Source: JANNYA01 sp031422315
Lineage (GTDB): Bacteria > Pseudomonadota > Gammaproteobacteria > Xanthomonadales > SZUA-5
Assembly (NCBI GenBank): GCA_031422315.1
Contig: JANOQN010000053.1
Location: 62,001 to 126,000, forward strand
Direction of reading: 5' to 3'
Length of the DNA: 64,000 bases
The notes beneath the pieces are model-generated. The model had not been told where the DNA came from. It saw only the letters and a program-made list of their open reading frames with translations, and searched no databases. Shown here one piece after another: positions 16,207 through 25,082 of this stretch. The translations under genes and the position numbers were made by a program. Every line of letters starts with the position of its first letter. Positions within the stretch are counted from its first letter, which is position 1.

Positions 16207-18099
16207 GTGGCGCTGATTGACGTATTGCAGCTGGACTTTAGTGTGGGCGGCCCGCTGCTGCTGGAGCAGGTGAACCTCCAAATTGAGCCGCGTGAACGCG
16301 TGTGTATTGTCGGACGCAATGGCGCGGGCAAATCCACGCTGCTCAAGCTAATGGCGGGTGTGATTGCCCCCGATGATGGCTCGGTTCGCCGAAATGGCAA
16401 GGTCGCGGTGTTGATGCAGGAAGTGCCGGTCGATATGGCGGGCACGATAGAATCGGTGATTGCCTTGGGCTTAGGCAAGCTGGGCGAGGCGATTACCGAA
16501 TTCCATTATCTGAGCCATCATTTAGATAATCCGGCAAATATGGATCGCTTTACCGAAGTGCAGGCGATTTTGGATCAAGAAAATGGCTGGGCGCAAGAAA
16601 CGCGGGTGTCGCAGATTTTAAGCCGGCTAGAGCTTGATGGCGAGCGTGAATTTGCCGGGCTGTCGGGCGGCATGAAACGGCGTGTTTTACTCGGCCAAGC
16701 GCTGGTCAGTGAGCCGGACGTGCTGATGCTAGACGAGCCCACCAATCACTTGGATATTGAAGCGATCCAATGGCTAGAAGATTTCTTGATTGGCGCAAAT
16801 TTCAGCACGGTTTTCGTGACCCATGATCGAAGCTTTTTACGCCGGCTTGCTACTCGAATTGTCGAAATTGACCGCGGTCAAGTTAGCAGCTGGCCGGGCG
16901 ATTACGATAATTATTTACGCCGCCGTGAAGAACGTTTGCACGCGCAATCACAAGAAAATGCACTGTTTGACAAGAAATTAGCGGCCGAAGAAGTGTGGAT
17001 TCGTCAAGGCATAAAAGCGCGCCGAACCCGTAATGAAGGCCGGGTGCGGGCGCTAGAATCGCTGCGGGTCGAGCGCTCTGAGCGACGCAATTTGGCTGGC
17101 AATGTTCGCATGGCAGCGGCCGTGGGTGAACTGGGTGGCAAGCGGGTGGTGGAACTCATTGATGCGAGCTTTGCTTACGGTGATCGAGTGATTATCAATA
17201 GCTTGAGCACTACGATTTTGCGAGGCGATCGGCTCGGTATTATTGGCCCCAATGGCGCCGGTAAAACCACGCTGCTTAAATTGTTGTTAGGTGATTTACA
17301 GCCGACGTCAGGCGAGGTGAATCAAGGCAGCAATTTGCAGATTACCTATTTTGATCAGCTGCGCGGCGCGCTGGATGACAAGCTCAACGCGATTGAAAAT
17401 GCGGCCGAAGGCCAAGAATTCGTCGAGCTCAACGGCAATCGCAAGCATGTGCTTAGCTACCTACAAGACTTTATGTTCACCCCGGAACGCGCGCGCGCCC
17501 CGATTACTCGGCTTTCGGGCGGCGAGCGCAATCGCTTGCTGCTGGCAAAGTTGTTTTTGAAACCGGCCAACGTGCTGGTGCTGGATGAGCCGACCAACGA
17601 TTTAGACGTCGAAACGCTAGACCTGCTAGAAGATCTACTTTCGGATTACCCAGGCACGGTAATTTTGGTATCGCATGATCGTGATTTCCTGGATAAAGTC
17701 GTGACCGCTAGCTTGGTGTTAGAAGGCGATGGCAAAGTGGTGGAGGTAGCCGGTGGCTATTCTGATTGGCTGCGCGAGCGGCCGAAATCCGGTGCGGCAA
17801 AACTCAGCACGTCAGGCCCTGAAGCGGTCAAATCCACGCCGCAAAACACACCGCAATTCAGCGTTGAGCCGAGCGTGAAAAAGCGCAAACTTAGCTTTAA
17901 AGAAACTCAAGAATTAAGCGCACTGCCCGCTAAGCTCGAGCAATTGGAAAAGCGGCAAGCGGAGATTGGCGTGCTGTTAAGTAATCCGAGTCAGCTCAAA
18001 AACAGCGCTCAAACGCCGCAGCAACTGGCGTTGGAGCTTGGCAACGTGACGCGTGAGCTGGAGCTTTGCTATCAGCGTTGGAGTGAGTTGGAGGGTTGA
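16207..18099 (+). CDS. uup: ABC-F ATPase Uup
   Basis: Cytosolic ABC-F protein of about 630 residues with two nucleotide-binding domains and no membrane part. The first has GRNGAGKST, signature LSGGMKRR and Walker B MLDEPTNHLD. The second has GPNGAGKTT, LSGGERNR and VLDEPTNDLD. A charged linker lies between them, and a C-terminal coiled-coil arm (about 555-630) is the DNA-binding extension that marks Uup. Uup acts in DNA/ribosome-related functions and affects precise transposon excision in E. coli. An ATG exists at 16198, but it overlaps AAGGA; the GTG at 16207 has this ribosome site at 8 bases and gives the family-typical N-terminus, so it is preferred. Confidence 0.93.
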   Translation: MALIDVLQLDFSVGGPLLLEQVNLQIEPRERVCIVGRNGAGKSTLLKLMAGVIAPDDGSVRRNGKVAVLMQEVPVDMAGTIESVIALGLGKLGEAITEFHYLSHHLDNPANMDRFTEVQAILDQENGWAQETRVSQILSRLELDGEREFAGLSGGMKRRVLLGQALVSEPDVLMLDEPTNHLDIEAIQWLEDFLIGANFSTVFVTHDRSFLRRLATRIVEIDRGQVSSWPGDYDNYLRRREERLHAQSQENALFDKKLAAEEVWIRQGIKARRTRNEGRVRALESLRVERSERRNLAGNVRMAAAVGELGGKRVVELIDASFAYGDRVIINSLSTTILRGDRLGIIGPNGAGKTTLLKLLLGDLQPTSGEVNQGSNLQITYFDQLRGALDDKLNAIENAAEGQEFVELNGNRKHVLSYLQDFMFTPERARAPITRLSGGERNRLLLAKLFLKPANVLVLDEPTNDLDVETLDLLEDLLSDYPGTVILVSHDRDFLDKVVTASLVLEGDGKVVEVAGGYSDWLRERPKSGAAKLSTSGPEAVKSTPQNTPQFSVEPSVKKRKLSFKETQELSALPAKLEQLEKRQAEIGVLLSNPSQLKNSAQTPQQLALELGNVTRELELCYQRWSELEG

Positions 18100-18151
18100 C
18101 GATTGGCATGCGCGCATCGCTAGTAAAAAACTGTATTGGTTAATATATTCG

Positions 18152-19252
18152 CTAGTTTATTAACAAGCTCCAATAAACCGCCAAGGTCTGCCGCTGCATG
18201 TCGGCCAGCTCAAACAAGCCTGTGGGCGCTTGGGGTTTGGGCTGCTCTAGTAGTCTTCGCGCAGCCAAAACCAAGCCTGAAAATTCGTTTAAAGCGACCG
18301 CGCCGGTCGGGGAAAACTGGCGTAATTGCTCGCCGACGCCGCCATGATCAAAGCCTAAAACTGGCGCGCCGCAGGCCAGCGCTTCGGCTACGGTGCGGCC
18401 AAAACTTTCAGGCTTGTCCGAAAGCTGTAACACAAGCGCGGCTTCGTGAAATAGCGCTATCAGATCGCTGCGCGAAGGCGCAAATATCACGCGATCTTGC
18501 ACGCCGAGCGAATGCGCCAGCGCCTCAAGCTCAGCCATGTAGGCGCTGCGATGTGCTTCCACCGCGCCCGGGCAAAACAGCGCCACGGTTGGGTCATTTT
18601 TTAGCGCGGCCATTAGCCTAATCCCGTAAGCATGGCCTTTTAGCCGCGTGCCGCGCCCGGGCAGCAACAGTAAGCGCTTACCGGCTAGCTGAGGAAATTC
18701 ACCGGCAAAGGCAGTGCGCCAGCTTTGCGTATTGGCGAGTGCTTGATACCGCGCTAGTTCAATGCCGCGCGGAATGACCCGCATATTTCTCGGCGCGTTG
18801 CGGTAGTTTTTTTCGACGAAATCGCGTGTGCTTTGGCTGACTGCAATAACCGACTCACCGGCGTGTTGAATCGCACTGTAGCTTGAAACCGAATGCAGGC
18901 CGTGCACAGTCGTTACCCAGCGCGGCGGCTTAGCCATGGTTTTGCGCGCGGCCCATACCAGCCAGCTCGGCAGGCGTGATCGGCTATGAATCAGATCAAT
19001 CTTCTCGCGGATAAAAATCTGCCGAAGGGTCAACACATGGCGCAGTAAAAACGGATTGCGACCGCTCAAATCAAGCTCAATAAGCTCCGCGCCGCTTTGT
19101 TTTGCCAGCGCGCTCCAGCGCCCACTGCCAGCAATAATCAGGGCGCGGTGCCCTGCTGCGTGCAGCGCCGCTGCAATTTCTATTGCGCTGCGTTCTGCGC
19201 CGCCAGCGTCTAGTTTGGGCACGATTTGGGCTATGCAAAAACGCGTCGCCAT
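18152..19252 (-). CDS. Glycosyltransferase family 4
   Basis: GT-B fold glycosyltransferase of 366 residues, probably cytosolic face of the inner membrane and acting on lipopolysaccharide core or another glycan. The N-terminus VPKLDAGGAERSAIEIA is the typical acceptor-side loop. LLLLPGRGTRLKGH carries the Arg/Lys pair for the nucleotide-sugar phosphates. KPESFGRTVAEALACGAPVLG is the C-terminal E-x7-E region, and DHGGVGEQL follows. It is convergent with uup and lies directly downstream of the zinc-finger protein gene on the same strand, 21 bases apart. Donor and acceptor are unknown. Confidence 0.88.
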   Translation of the reverse strand: MATRFCIAQIVPKLDAGGAERSAIEIAAALHAAGHRALIIAGSGRWSALAKQSGAELIELDLSGRNPFLLRHVLTLRQIFIREKIDLIHSRSRLPSWLVWAARKTMAKPPRWVTTVHGLHSVSSYSAIQHAGESVIAVSQSTRDFVEKNYRNAPRNMRVIPRGIELARYQALANTQSWRTAFAGEFPQLAGKRLLLLPGRGTRLKGHAYGIRLMAALKNDPTVALFCPGAVEAHRSAYMAELEALAHSLGVQDRVIFAPSRSDLIALFHEAALVLQLSDKPESFGRTVAEALACGAPVLGFDHGGVGEQLRQFSPTGAVALNEFSGLVLAARRLLEQPKPQAPTGLFELADMQRQTLAVYWSLLIN

Positions 19253-19273
19253 CAGGTTTGCCTAAGCGTCTGG

Positions 19274-19480
19274 CTAATCTTTTAGCGTGTAAACCGCGCC
19301 GCAATAAGGGCATTTGCTGGTAATTTCGGCTTCAATGGCCAGCATTACGCGCGGGTGGCTATTCCAAAGTGCCATGCCCGGCATTGGGCAAGATAGCGGT
19401 AGCTCAGCACGCGATACTTCATAGGTGTTTTTCGCATTAGCTGGAATGAGTTTGGTCTGCGCGGCATTCGATTTGGGCAT
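19274..19480 (-). CDS. Small CHCC-type zinc-finger protein
   Basis: 68-residue zf-CHCC domain protein, homologous in layout to the mitochondrial complex I subunit NDUFS6 domain. Visible ligands are Cys in LSCPMPG, His in NSHPRV and the CPYCG pair near the C-terminus. The track of open codons extends to a TTG at 19495, but the ATG at 19480 with a GGA about 8 bases upstream starts the conserved part. Such genes are often next to glycosyltransferase or LPS genes in proteobacteria. Its function is unknown beyond zinc binding. Confidence 0.82.
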   Translation of the reverse strand: MPKSNAAQTKLIPANAKNTYEVSRAELPLSCPMPGMALWNSHPRVMLAIEAEITSKCPYCGAVYTLKD

Positions 19481-19546
19481 GATGGAGTTCCACAAAATAT
19501 TTGGCAGAGTGTACGCTTGCCCGCTAAAAGGTGACAGCGAAGTGCA

Positions 19547-20158
19547 ATGAGCTCAGGACTATTGATCGTATTGGAAGGCGTTGATGGCGCAGGGAAAAGC
19601 ACGCTGCAAGCCGGCTTGCAGGCGTTTTTTGAAGCGCTAGGGCGCACTGTTTTGCTATCGCGTGAGCCTACCGCTGGCCCACATGGACAAGCCTTGCGTG
19701 ATGCCGCAAAAATCAAACGCCTGCCCGCCGAGCAAGAGTTGGCTTTACTGCTGGCAGATCGGCGTGAACATGTGCAGGCGCTGATAAATCCCGCGTTAGC
19801 GGCGGGTAAAATCGTCATTCTTGATCGCTATTACTACTCAACTGTCGCTTATCAAGGCGCGGCGGGGCTTGATCGCGCCAGGGTGCTTGCGCTCAACGAT
19901 GCCTTCGCGCCCAAACCCGATGCGCTGTTAATCCTAGATTTACCCGTGTCAGACGCGCTCACGCGCATCGCCGCCAGAGGCGCAGGGCAGGATGATTTCG
20001 AGCGCGCAGATACCCTGAGCTTCGTGCGAAACTGCTTTTTGAGCTTCGCCGAACTGCCATTTGCGCATGTGTTGGATGCGCGTTTATCCCCAGCTGCGTT
20101 ATGCGGAGCGGCCTGCGCTAAACTTTTTCCACTGTTGACTAAGTCAATCAGCCATTAG
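19547..20158 (+). CDS. tmk: Thymidylate kinase
   Basis: Phosphorylates dTMP to dTDP in the cytosol. The P-loop EGVDGAGKST is at residues 10-19, the dTMP-binding SREPTAGPHGQALRD follows, then LDRYYYSTVAYQGA and the LID segment ARGAGQDDFERAD. At 203 residues it has the normal length. It is divergent from the zinc-finger gene and followed by a small membrane protein 32 bases downstream, probably the same transcript, which ends in the bidirectional terminator at 20583-20616. Confidence 0.96.
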   Translation: MSSGLLIVLEGVDGAGKSTLQAGLQAFFEALGRTVLLSREPTAGPHGQALRDAAKIKRLPAEQELALLLADRREHVQALINPALAAGKIVILDRYYYSTVAYQGAAGLDRARVLALNDAFAPKPDALLILDLPVSDALTRIAARGAGQDDFERADTLSFVRNCFLSFAELPFAHVLDARLSPAALCGAACAKLFPLLTKSISH

Positions 20159-20190
20159 GCTGACACCAACGTCATATTTTGGAGTACTAG

Positions 20191-20550
20191 ATGATCCGCA
20201 TGAGTTATCAGGGTTCGCCACCAGCCCCGGCTAGTTTTACCAGCAAGCTACTGCGCGCGATTTTCGCTGTCGGCGTTCTAGCAATCGGTGCATTAGTTTT
20301 CGCGTTTTCGGCTGCCGTAATTTTAAGCATTGTTTTGATAGCCGCCGTTGGCCTGGGTATTTGGCTGTTGCAGCGCAAGCTGCGCGGATTGCCATCGCCA
20401 TTTGCGGTGTTCAAGGCATGGCCACCGCAGCCAAGCGTTAGTCCAAATGCGGACGCGCCAAGTCCAGGTTCGATCTGGCCGAATCACGAGCGCTCAAATA
20501 AAAGCCGCTCAGGTGTGACTATTGAGGGTGAGGTGGTGGAGCGCTTGTAA
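20191..20550 (+). CDS. Small membrane protein, unknown function
   Basis: 119 residues. A hydrophobic hairpin at about 22-64 gives two closely spaced transmembrane helices, followed by a basic segment and a Pro/Ser-rich cytosolic tail ending in GEVVERL. There is a GGAG ribosome site upstream of the ATG. It lies 32 bases after tmk and before a terminator, so it is the last gene of that transcript. I do not recognise the family. Confidence 0.7.
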   Translation: MIRMSYQGSPPAPASFTSKLLRAIFAVGVLAIGALVFAFSAAVILSIVLIAAVGLGIWLLQRKLRGLPSPFAVFKAWPPQPSVSPNADAPSPGSIWPNHERSNKSRSGVTIEGEVVERL

Positions 20551-20582
20551 TGTCTTGTAGCAAAGTCGGTTCTTACCTGCCA

Positions 20583-20616
20583 AAAAAAACCGCAACGTCA
20601 CCGCTGCGGTTTTTTT
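20583..20616. terminator. Bidirectional rho-independent terminator between tmk and rplI transcripts
   Basis: AAAAAAACCGCA and TGCGGTTTTTTT form a 12-bp perfect inverted repeat around a 10-base loop. There is an A run on one side and a T run on the other. It serves both convergent operons. Confidence 0.9.
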
Positions 20617-20641
20617 GATCTTGCTTGACAGCTAAACCAGG

Positions 20642-21091
20642 CTACTTCTCTGGCACAACCTGAACTTTAACGCTGGTTTGCACTTCGGCGTGTAGACTGA
20701 TGGCGATATCGAACTCACCGGTGCGGCGCAGTGGGCCTTCGCCCATCAGCACTTCACTCTTCTCTAGCGCAACGCCAGCGGCGGTGAAGGCTTCTGCGAC
20801 TTCGCGTGGGCCGACCGAACCGAACAGCTTGCCTTCGGTGGATGCGTTGGCTTTGATAACCACCACAACGCCTTCGAACTTTGCTTTGCGGGCTTCAGCA
20901 GCGGCCAACGATTGATTGGCTTTGGCTTCGTATTCAGCGCGTTTTTTCTCGAATTCACTGAGGTTGGCGGCCGTTGCAGGCACCGCTTTGCCGTAGGGAA
21001 TCAAAAAATTACGGCCGAAACCAGCGCGCACGTCGACTTTGTCGCCCAGGGCGCCCAAGCCTTTTACTTTTTGGATCAAAATAACTTCCAT
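20642..21091 (-). CDS. rplI: 50S ribosomal protein L9
   Basis: 149-residue L9. The N-terminal domain MEVILIQKVKGLGALGD and the AGFGRNFLIPYGKA RNA-binding region are diagnostic. A long connecting helix spans about 45-80, and the C-terminal domain starts with KLFGSVGPREVAEA. A GGAGAG ribosome site precedes the ATG. It is the last gene of the rpsF-rpsR-rplI operon. Confidence 0.98.
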   Translation of the reverse strand: MEVILIQKVKGLGALGDKVDVRAGFGRNFLIPYGKAVPATAANLSEFEKKRAEYEAKANQSLAAAEARKAKFEGVVVVIKANASTEGKLFGSVGPREVAEAFTAAGVALEKSEVLMGEGPLRRTGEFDIAISLHAEVQTSVKVQVVPEK

Positions 21092-21107
21092 GTTGCTCTC
21101 CGAGCGC

Positions 21108-21335
21108 TTAGCGGTGGTTGTCCGAGTACGGGATCAGCGCGAGATAGCGAGCCGTTTTAATGGCGGTTGCTAATTGGCGCTGATACTTCGCACTGGTGCC
21201 TGTGATGCGGCTCGGCACAATTTTGCCGGTTTCGCCAACGAACTGGCGCAACAGGCCCAGATCTTTGTAATCAACGCTTGTGATGCCTTCAGCGGTGAAC
21301 TTGCAGAATTTCTTACGACGAAAAAAACGTGACAT
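21108..21335 (-). CDS. rpsR: 30S ribosomal protein S18
   Basis: 75 residues with the S18 signature FFRRKKFCKFTAEG at the start and RITGTSAKYQRQLATAIKTARYLALIPY. It sits 16 bases upstream of rplI and only 11 bases after rpsF. In many beta- and gammaproteobacteria priB lies between rpsF and rpsR; it is missing here. Confidence 0.98.
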   Translation of the reverse strand: MSRFFRRKKFCKFTAEGITSVDYKDLGLLRQFVGETGKIVPSRITGTSAKYQRQLATAIKTARYLALIPYSDNHR

Positions 21336-21346
21336 GAGTGTGCTCC

Positions 21347-21748
21347 TTAAGCCGCTTGGTCGGAATCGCCAGTGCCAATGCCTTCTTCGGCATTGAAGTC
21401 GTCATCACGACGCTTTCCTGGTTTTTCATCTTTGGTTTTCATGATGTAGGAGATTTCCGCTTCGGCGGCGTCCTTACGCAAAATCAGATGCCGCAGCACG
21501 GCGTCGTTGTAGCGGAAGGCATCTTTCAGTTCGGAACGAACTTTCTCGCTGCATTCAATGTTGAAGCACACGTAGTGCGCTTTCACCAGCCGTTGAATTG
21601 GATACGCCAGCTGGCGCCGGCCCCAATCTTCTAAGCGGTGAACTTTACCGCCTTCGGTTTCAATCAGGCTGCGATAGCGTTCAATCATCGCAGGCACTTG
21701 TTCACTCTGGTCAGGGTGGACCAAAAACACAATTTCATAATGACGCAT
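21347..21748 (-). CDS. rpsF: 30S ribosomal protein S6
   Basis: 133 residues. MRHYEIVFLVHPDQSEQVP is the canonical N-terminus, followed by HRLEDWGRRQLAYPIQ and HYVCFNIEC. The frame is open further upstream to 21862, but the ATG at 21748 has a GAGGA ribosome site and is the family start. The acidic tail after KDEKPGKRRDDDF is typical. It is the first gene of the operon, divergent from the SirB1-like gene. Confidence 0.97.
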   Translation of the reverse strand: MRHYEIVFLVHPDQSEQVPAMIERYRSLIETEGGKVHRLEDWGRRQLAYPIQRLVKAHYVCFNIECSEKVRSELKDAFRYNDAVLRHLILRKDAAEAEISYIMKTKDEKPGKRRDDDFNAEEGIGTGDSDQAA

Positions 21749-21990
21749 AGAGTCCTCATGGGTTAGAAAGCTTCTTCGCGTGCGTGACGGAATGAAGCGA
21801 GGTGGCTCGCGATTTAGCGAGCCGCCGAACTCTACGCAGTCGGAATCTGCTAAGCAAGCCAACGCCCGTTAAAACGCTGGCAATCCTTGCTGTGGCGATG
21901 GAAAACGCGGTCAATATTCATTTTCAGCACCACTTTGACGGTGTTTTCGACATGCACGAAAGCCTGCGAATTCACGGTTACACTAGCGTC

Positions 21991-22881
21991 ATGAGCCAAA
22001 CTGAACATTGCGAACCACCCGCAAACGAAAATCCGACCTGCCAAGATCTACTGGCAGCCAGCGATCCTTGGCATTGGCTGACGAATGCGCCAGATCGGGA
22101 AATTCCGCTACTGACTTCGGTTTTGCTAATCGCCAAAGATGAATACCCAAGCTTGGATTTGCCGGCCTGTTTGGCGCGTTTTGAAGCGTGGCAAGTGCAA
22201 CTCGCGAGTCGGCTTGCGCCGGGCGGCGAAGTGGTGGATTCGTTGCGCGCACTGAATCACTTTTTGTTTGAAGAGCTCGGGTTTTCCGGCAATTTCATGG
22301 ATTTTTATGACCCGCGCAACAGCTTTTTGAACGATGTATTTGAGCGCAAGCTCGGCATTCCGATTAGCTTGTCGGTGCTTTATGTGGCGCTGGGGCGCAG
22401 CCTAGGCATGGCCGTTGAGGGTGTTTCGTTCCCTGGGCATTTTTTGGTTAGCGTGGCGATTGAAGGCGGCGTAATTGTGATTGACCCGTTCCAACGCGGC
22501 AAATCCATCGGCAGTCACGAGCTCAAGCTGCGCGCAAGAGCTGCAGGCGCCGGTGATGACTTTGAAGAATCGCATCTTGCAAGCCTGCTCGCACCAGCCA
22601 CCCATCGCGGCATTTTAGTGCGCATGCTGTACAACCTTAAAGCCAGTTTTCTAGAGCGTAAAGACACCCTGCGCGCGCTGCGCATTTGCCATCGATTAGT
22701 GCAATTGACGGGTTCGGATTTTGAGCGTCGCGATCGCGGCATGCTGTATTTGGAAATGGGCGCGGGTGCAGCGGCGAGCGCTGACCTACGCCATTATTTA
22801 AATGAAAACCCCAAGGCCGATGATGCCGATGCAGTGCAGGCAGCGTTGGTGCAAGCGCAATTGCTGCCGCGCGGCGGCTAA
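21991..22881 (+). CDS. SirB1-like transglutaminase-fold protein with TPR-like tail
   Basis: About 296 residues. The N-terminal two thirds match the SirB1/transglutaminase-like family: LRALNHFLFEELGFSGN, then the KLGIPISLSVLYVALG segment, then GVSFPGHFLV with the His position, and VIDPFQRG with the Asp position. The usual catalytic Cys is replaced by Ser in the ISLS segment, as in many non-catalytic members. The C-terminus is helical and TPR-like (LERKDTLRALRICHRL, GAAASADLRHYL). Function is undefined in the family. The open frame reaches 21802, but upstream codons read against the rpsF leader; the ATG at 21991 is preferred, with ATGs at 21898 and 21952 possible. The stop is next to the PrpD-like start. 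Confidence 0.8.
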   Translation: MSQTEHCEPPANENPTCQDLLAASDPWHWLTNAPDREIPLLTSVLLIAKDEYPSLDLPACLARFEAWQVQLASRLAPGGEVVDSLRALNHFLFEELGFSGNFMDFYDPRNSFLNDVFERKLGIPISLSVLYVALGRSLGMAVEGVSFPGHFLVSVAIEGGVIVIDPFQRGKSIGSHELKLRARAAGAGDDFEESHLASLLAPATHRGILVRMLYNLKASFLERKDTLRALRICHRLVQLTGSDFERRDRGMLYLEMGAGAAASADLRHYLNENPKADDADAVQAALVQAQLLPRGG

Positions 22882-22882
22882 A

Positions 22883-24250
22883 ATGATGCATTTGGACGCT
22901 ACTTCAGCGCTAGTCGAACGCGTTAGGAATCTAAGCTTTGCGCAGCTAACACCGAGCGCCATCAAAGCTGCAAAAACCTTTATTGCCGACAGCTTTGGCG
23001 TTGCGCTAGCCGGGCATCGCGGCGCGTTTGCTAACGGTTTGCGGCTAAGCTTGCCGAGTTTTGGCAGCGCCTCGGATGCGCGTATTTGGGGTGATCCAAG
23101 GCCAAATCCGGGCCAAGCTGCACCGCGCTATCCAGCCGCCTCAGCGGCCATGATGAATGCTTATTTGATTCACTGCCAAGAATTTGACTGCGTACACGAG
23201 CCCGCGGTCGTGCACCCGATGGCAGTGATTCTTGCAACGCTGATGGCCGAGTGTGAGCGCCGGCCTGAGCTTAGCGGCGCGGATTTATTGCTTGGCGTGA
23301 TAGCAGCAGTGGATGTAGCCGCCAGCCTAGGCATGGCGAGCCAAAGCCCGCTGCGGTTTTTTCGCCCAGCGCAGTGCGGCGGTTTGGGCGCGGTGGCCGC
23401 GCTGGCCAAATGGTCGGGTTTGGATATTAGAAATGCATTCGGCGTGATGCTCGGCCAGCTTTCCGGAACCATGCAAGCGCACAGAGAAGGCGCGCCGTTA
23501 TTGCCTATGCAAATCGCTTTTTCAGCGCGCAACGCGATCGTAACCTTAGATTTGTGCCGCCACGGTTTGCAGGGGCCAAACCATGCGCTTGAGGGTGAAT
23601 TTGGCTATCTGGCGCTGTTTGAAGGTCAATATGATTTAACTCGTGGCATTGTGAGCCTAGGCAGCGGTTTTGCGATTGAGCAGGTTTCGCACAAGCCTTA
23701 TCCTTCAGGGCGCGCCACACACGGCGGCCTGCACGCACTAATCCAGTTGCAAGAGGCGCATAAATTTTCTGCCGGTGATGTAGCAGCAGTTAGGCTGTAC
23801 GCGCCGCCATTGGTGCGCCAGCTGGTTGATCGTAAGCCTGACGGCAACAAGCTAGCTAACTATCAAAAGCTGTGCTTCCCTTATTGCGCCGCTACCTTGC
23901 TGATCACAGGGAATCTTGGCGTTTTGGACTTTGAAGCTGCTGCGCTTGCTGAGCTTGAGCGCTTTGCCTTGGCAGAAAAAATCACCGTGCTGCCGGATGC
24001 AAACACCGACCCGAACGCGCTAGCACCGGTGCGAGTCGAACTAGATTTAACTGATGGGCGTTGTTTGCATCAAAGCGTAACTGACGTTTTAGGCGCGCCG
24101 ACACAGCCGCTGAGCGCAAACCAACATCGGCAAAAATTCATGAGCAACTGGCAGTTGCATTTTGGTACTGAACGAGGCGGGGCCAACTTTCTTGCATTGA
24201 TTGACAGGCTGGAAGAATTGCCATCGGCGGCAAAGTTAGTTGATTTGTGA
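22883..24250 (+). CDS. MmgE/PrpD family protein
   Basis: 455-residue member of the family that includes 2-methylcitrate dehydratase PrpD, cis-aconitate decarboxylase and MmgE. Characteristic features are DSFGVALAG near residue 35, AAMMNAYLIHCQEFDCVHEPAVVHPMA (positions of the active-site loop), the SGLDIRNAFGVMLGQLSG helix and the HKPYPSGRATHGGLHA motif. No other propionate or methylcitrate genes are nearby, so the substrate is unknown. The ATG at 22883 starts just after the SirB1-like stop, suggesting coupling. The open frame further upstream overlaps that gene and is ignored. Confidence 0.85.
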   Translation: MMHLDATSALVERVRNLSFAQLTPSAIKAAKTFIADSFGVALAGHRGAFANGLRLSLPSFGSASDARIWGDPRPNPGQAAPRYPAASAAMMNAYLIHCQEFDCVHEPAVVHPMAVILATLMAECERRPELSGADLLLGVIAAVDVAASLGMASQSPLRFFRPAQCGGLGAVAALAKWSGLDIRNAFGVMLGQLSGTMQAHREGAPLLPMQIAFSARNAIVTLDLCRHGLQGPNHALEGEFGYLALFEGQYDLTRGIVSLGSGFAIEQVSHKPYPSGRATHGGLHALIQLQEAHKFSAGDVAAVRLYAPPLVRQLVDRKPDGNKLANYQKLCFPYCAATLLITGNLGVLDFEAAALAELERFALAEKITVLPDANTDPNALAPVRVELDLTDGRCLHQSVTDVLGAPTQPLSANQHRQKFMSNWQLHFGTERGGANFLALIDRLEELPSAAKLVDL

Positions 24251-24251
24251 G

Positions 24252-24280
24252 CCTGGATTCCCGCCTATGCAGGAATGACG
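24252..24280. repeat. REP-like intergenic repeat (degenerate copy)
   Basis: CCTGGATTCCCGCC-N4-AGGAATGACG, a degenerate member of the GTCATTCCCGC...GGGAATCCAG family also present at 29411, 29523, 55470, 58890 and 58951. It lies just after the PrpD stop and before the convergent TetR gene, and may act as a weak terminator. Confidence 0.6.
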
Positions 24281-24340
24281 AGCTAAGGTCAATTTTCGAT
24301 ACTGTGTCTGTCACAGTCAATCAAAAGTACTGTTGAGCGC

Positions 24341-24994
24341 TCATTCCCGCCAAGCCCTCGCCCCCAAAAATATCAGCCTAAGCTGCCGTACAAAGCTCTC
24401 GACCCATTCGCGCTCCAGCGCGGGTTGATTGCTGGGTAAATCTAACAACTCAGCAGCAGATAGCATCATGGTGCTGACCACCAAGCCGCAGGTCATCTCT
24501 AAGGTTTGACTGGAAAGCCCGGGCATAAGGCCGAGCTGACGTAGATCCAGCACCAGCTCGTGGCGAAAATGCGCTTCCTCTCGGCGCACTGCGGCGCGCA
24601 ATGCGGGCGAGCCGCCACCGCGTTCAGCGCTAACAAACACGAAATGTGCACGATGATCTTCAATGAACTGCCGGAAAATTTTGACCGAGCTGGCCAGCAT
24701 CGAGGTTGGCGGCAAACCGGTGCGGCGTACGTCCCGCAGCAAGCGGCGCAGGGTTATGCCCGACTCTTCCACTAGCGCGAAACCCAGCTCATCCAAGTTG
24801 GCAAAATGCCGATAGAACGTGGCAGGCACAACGCCGGCGCGCGCGGTGATTTCACGCAGGCTGAGTGCGCCAAAGCCCCGGCCTTCGCCCATTAGCGCCA
24901 GCGCAGCGGCCATCAAAGCCGCTCGGGTGCGCAGCTTGCGCTCGCCGCGATTTAGGCCGGCAGGTTCACTATGGCGTGATAGCGGTGTGGTCAC
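24341..24994 (-). CDS. TetR-family repressor, DesT/FabR-like
   Basis: 217 residues. The N-terminal helix-turn-helix LSLREITARAGVVPATFYRHFANLDEL (about 44-70) with the preceding GERKLRTRAALMAAAL helix is typical of the FabR/DesT group of TetR repressors, which sense acyl-CoA saturation and control unsaturated fatty acid synthesis. The gene is divergent from a ferredoxin-type reductase and a fatty-acid desaturase. This is the layout of desT with desCB in Pseudomonas, with a palindromic operator in between. The role as repressor of that pair is inferred from family and context. Confidence 0.85.
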   Translation of the reverse strand: MTTPLSRHSEPAGLNRGERKLRTRAALMAAALALMGEGRGFGALSLREITARAGVVPATFYRHFANLDELGFALVEESGITLRRLLRDVRRTGLPPTSMLASSVKIFRQFIEDHRAHFVFVSAERGGGSPALRAAVRREEAHFRHELVLDLRQLGLMPGLSSQTLEMTCGLVVSTMMLSAAELLDLPSNQPALEREWVESFVRQLRLIFLGARAWRE

Positions 24995-25082
24995 ATTCGC
25001 TCATTTGACATATTCGACGGCCAGTATAGCCCTGCAATCGCCGTTCGCCGCGAGTGAAACCGACTGAATGTGGTTTGTGGGC

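Noticed and set aside
18136..18621. 161-codon plus-strand ORF
   Set aside because: It is antisense to the glycosyltransferase gene with Arg/Ala-rich shadow composition.
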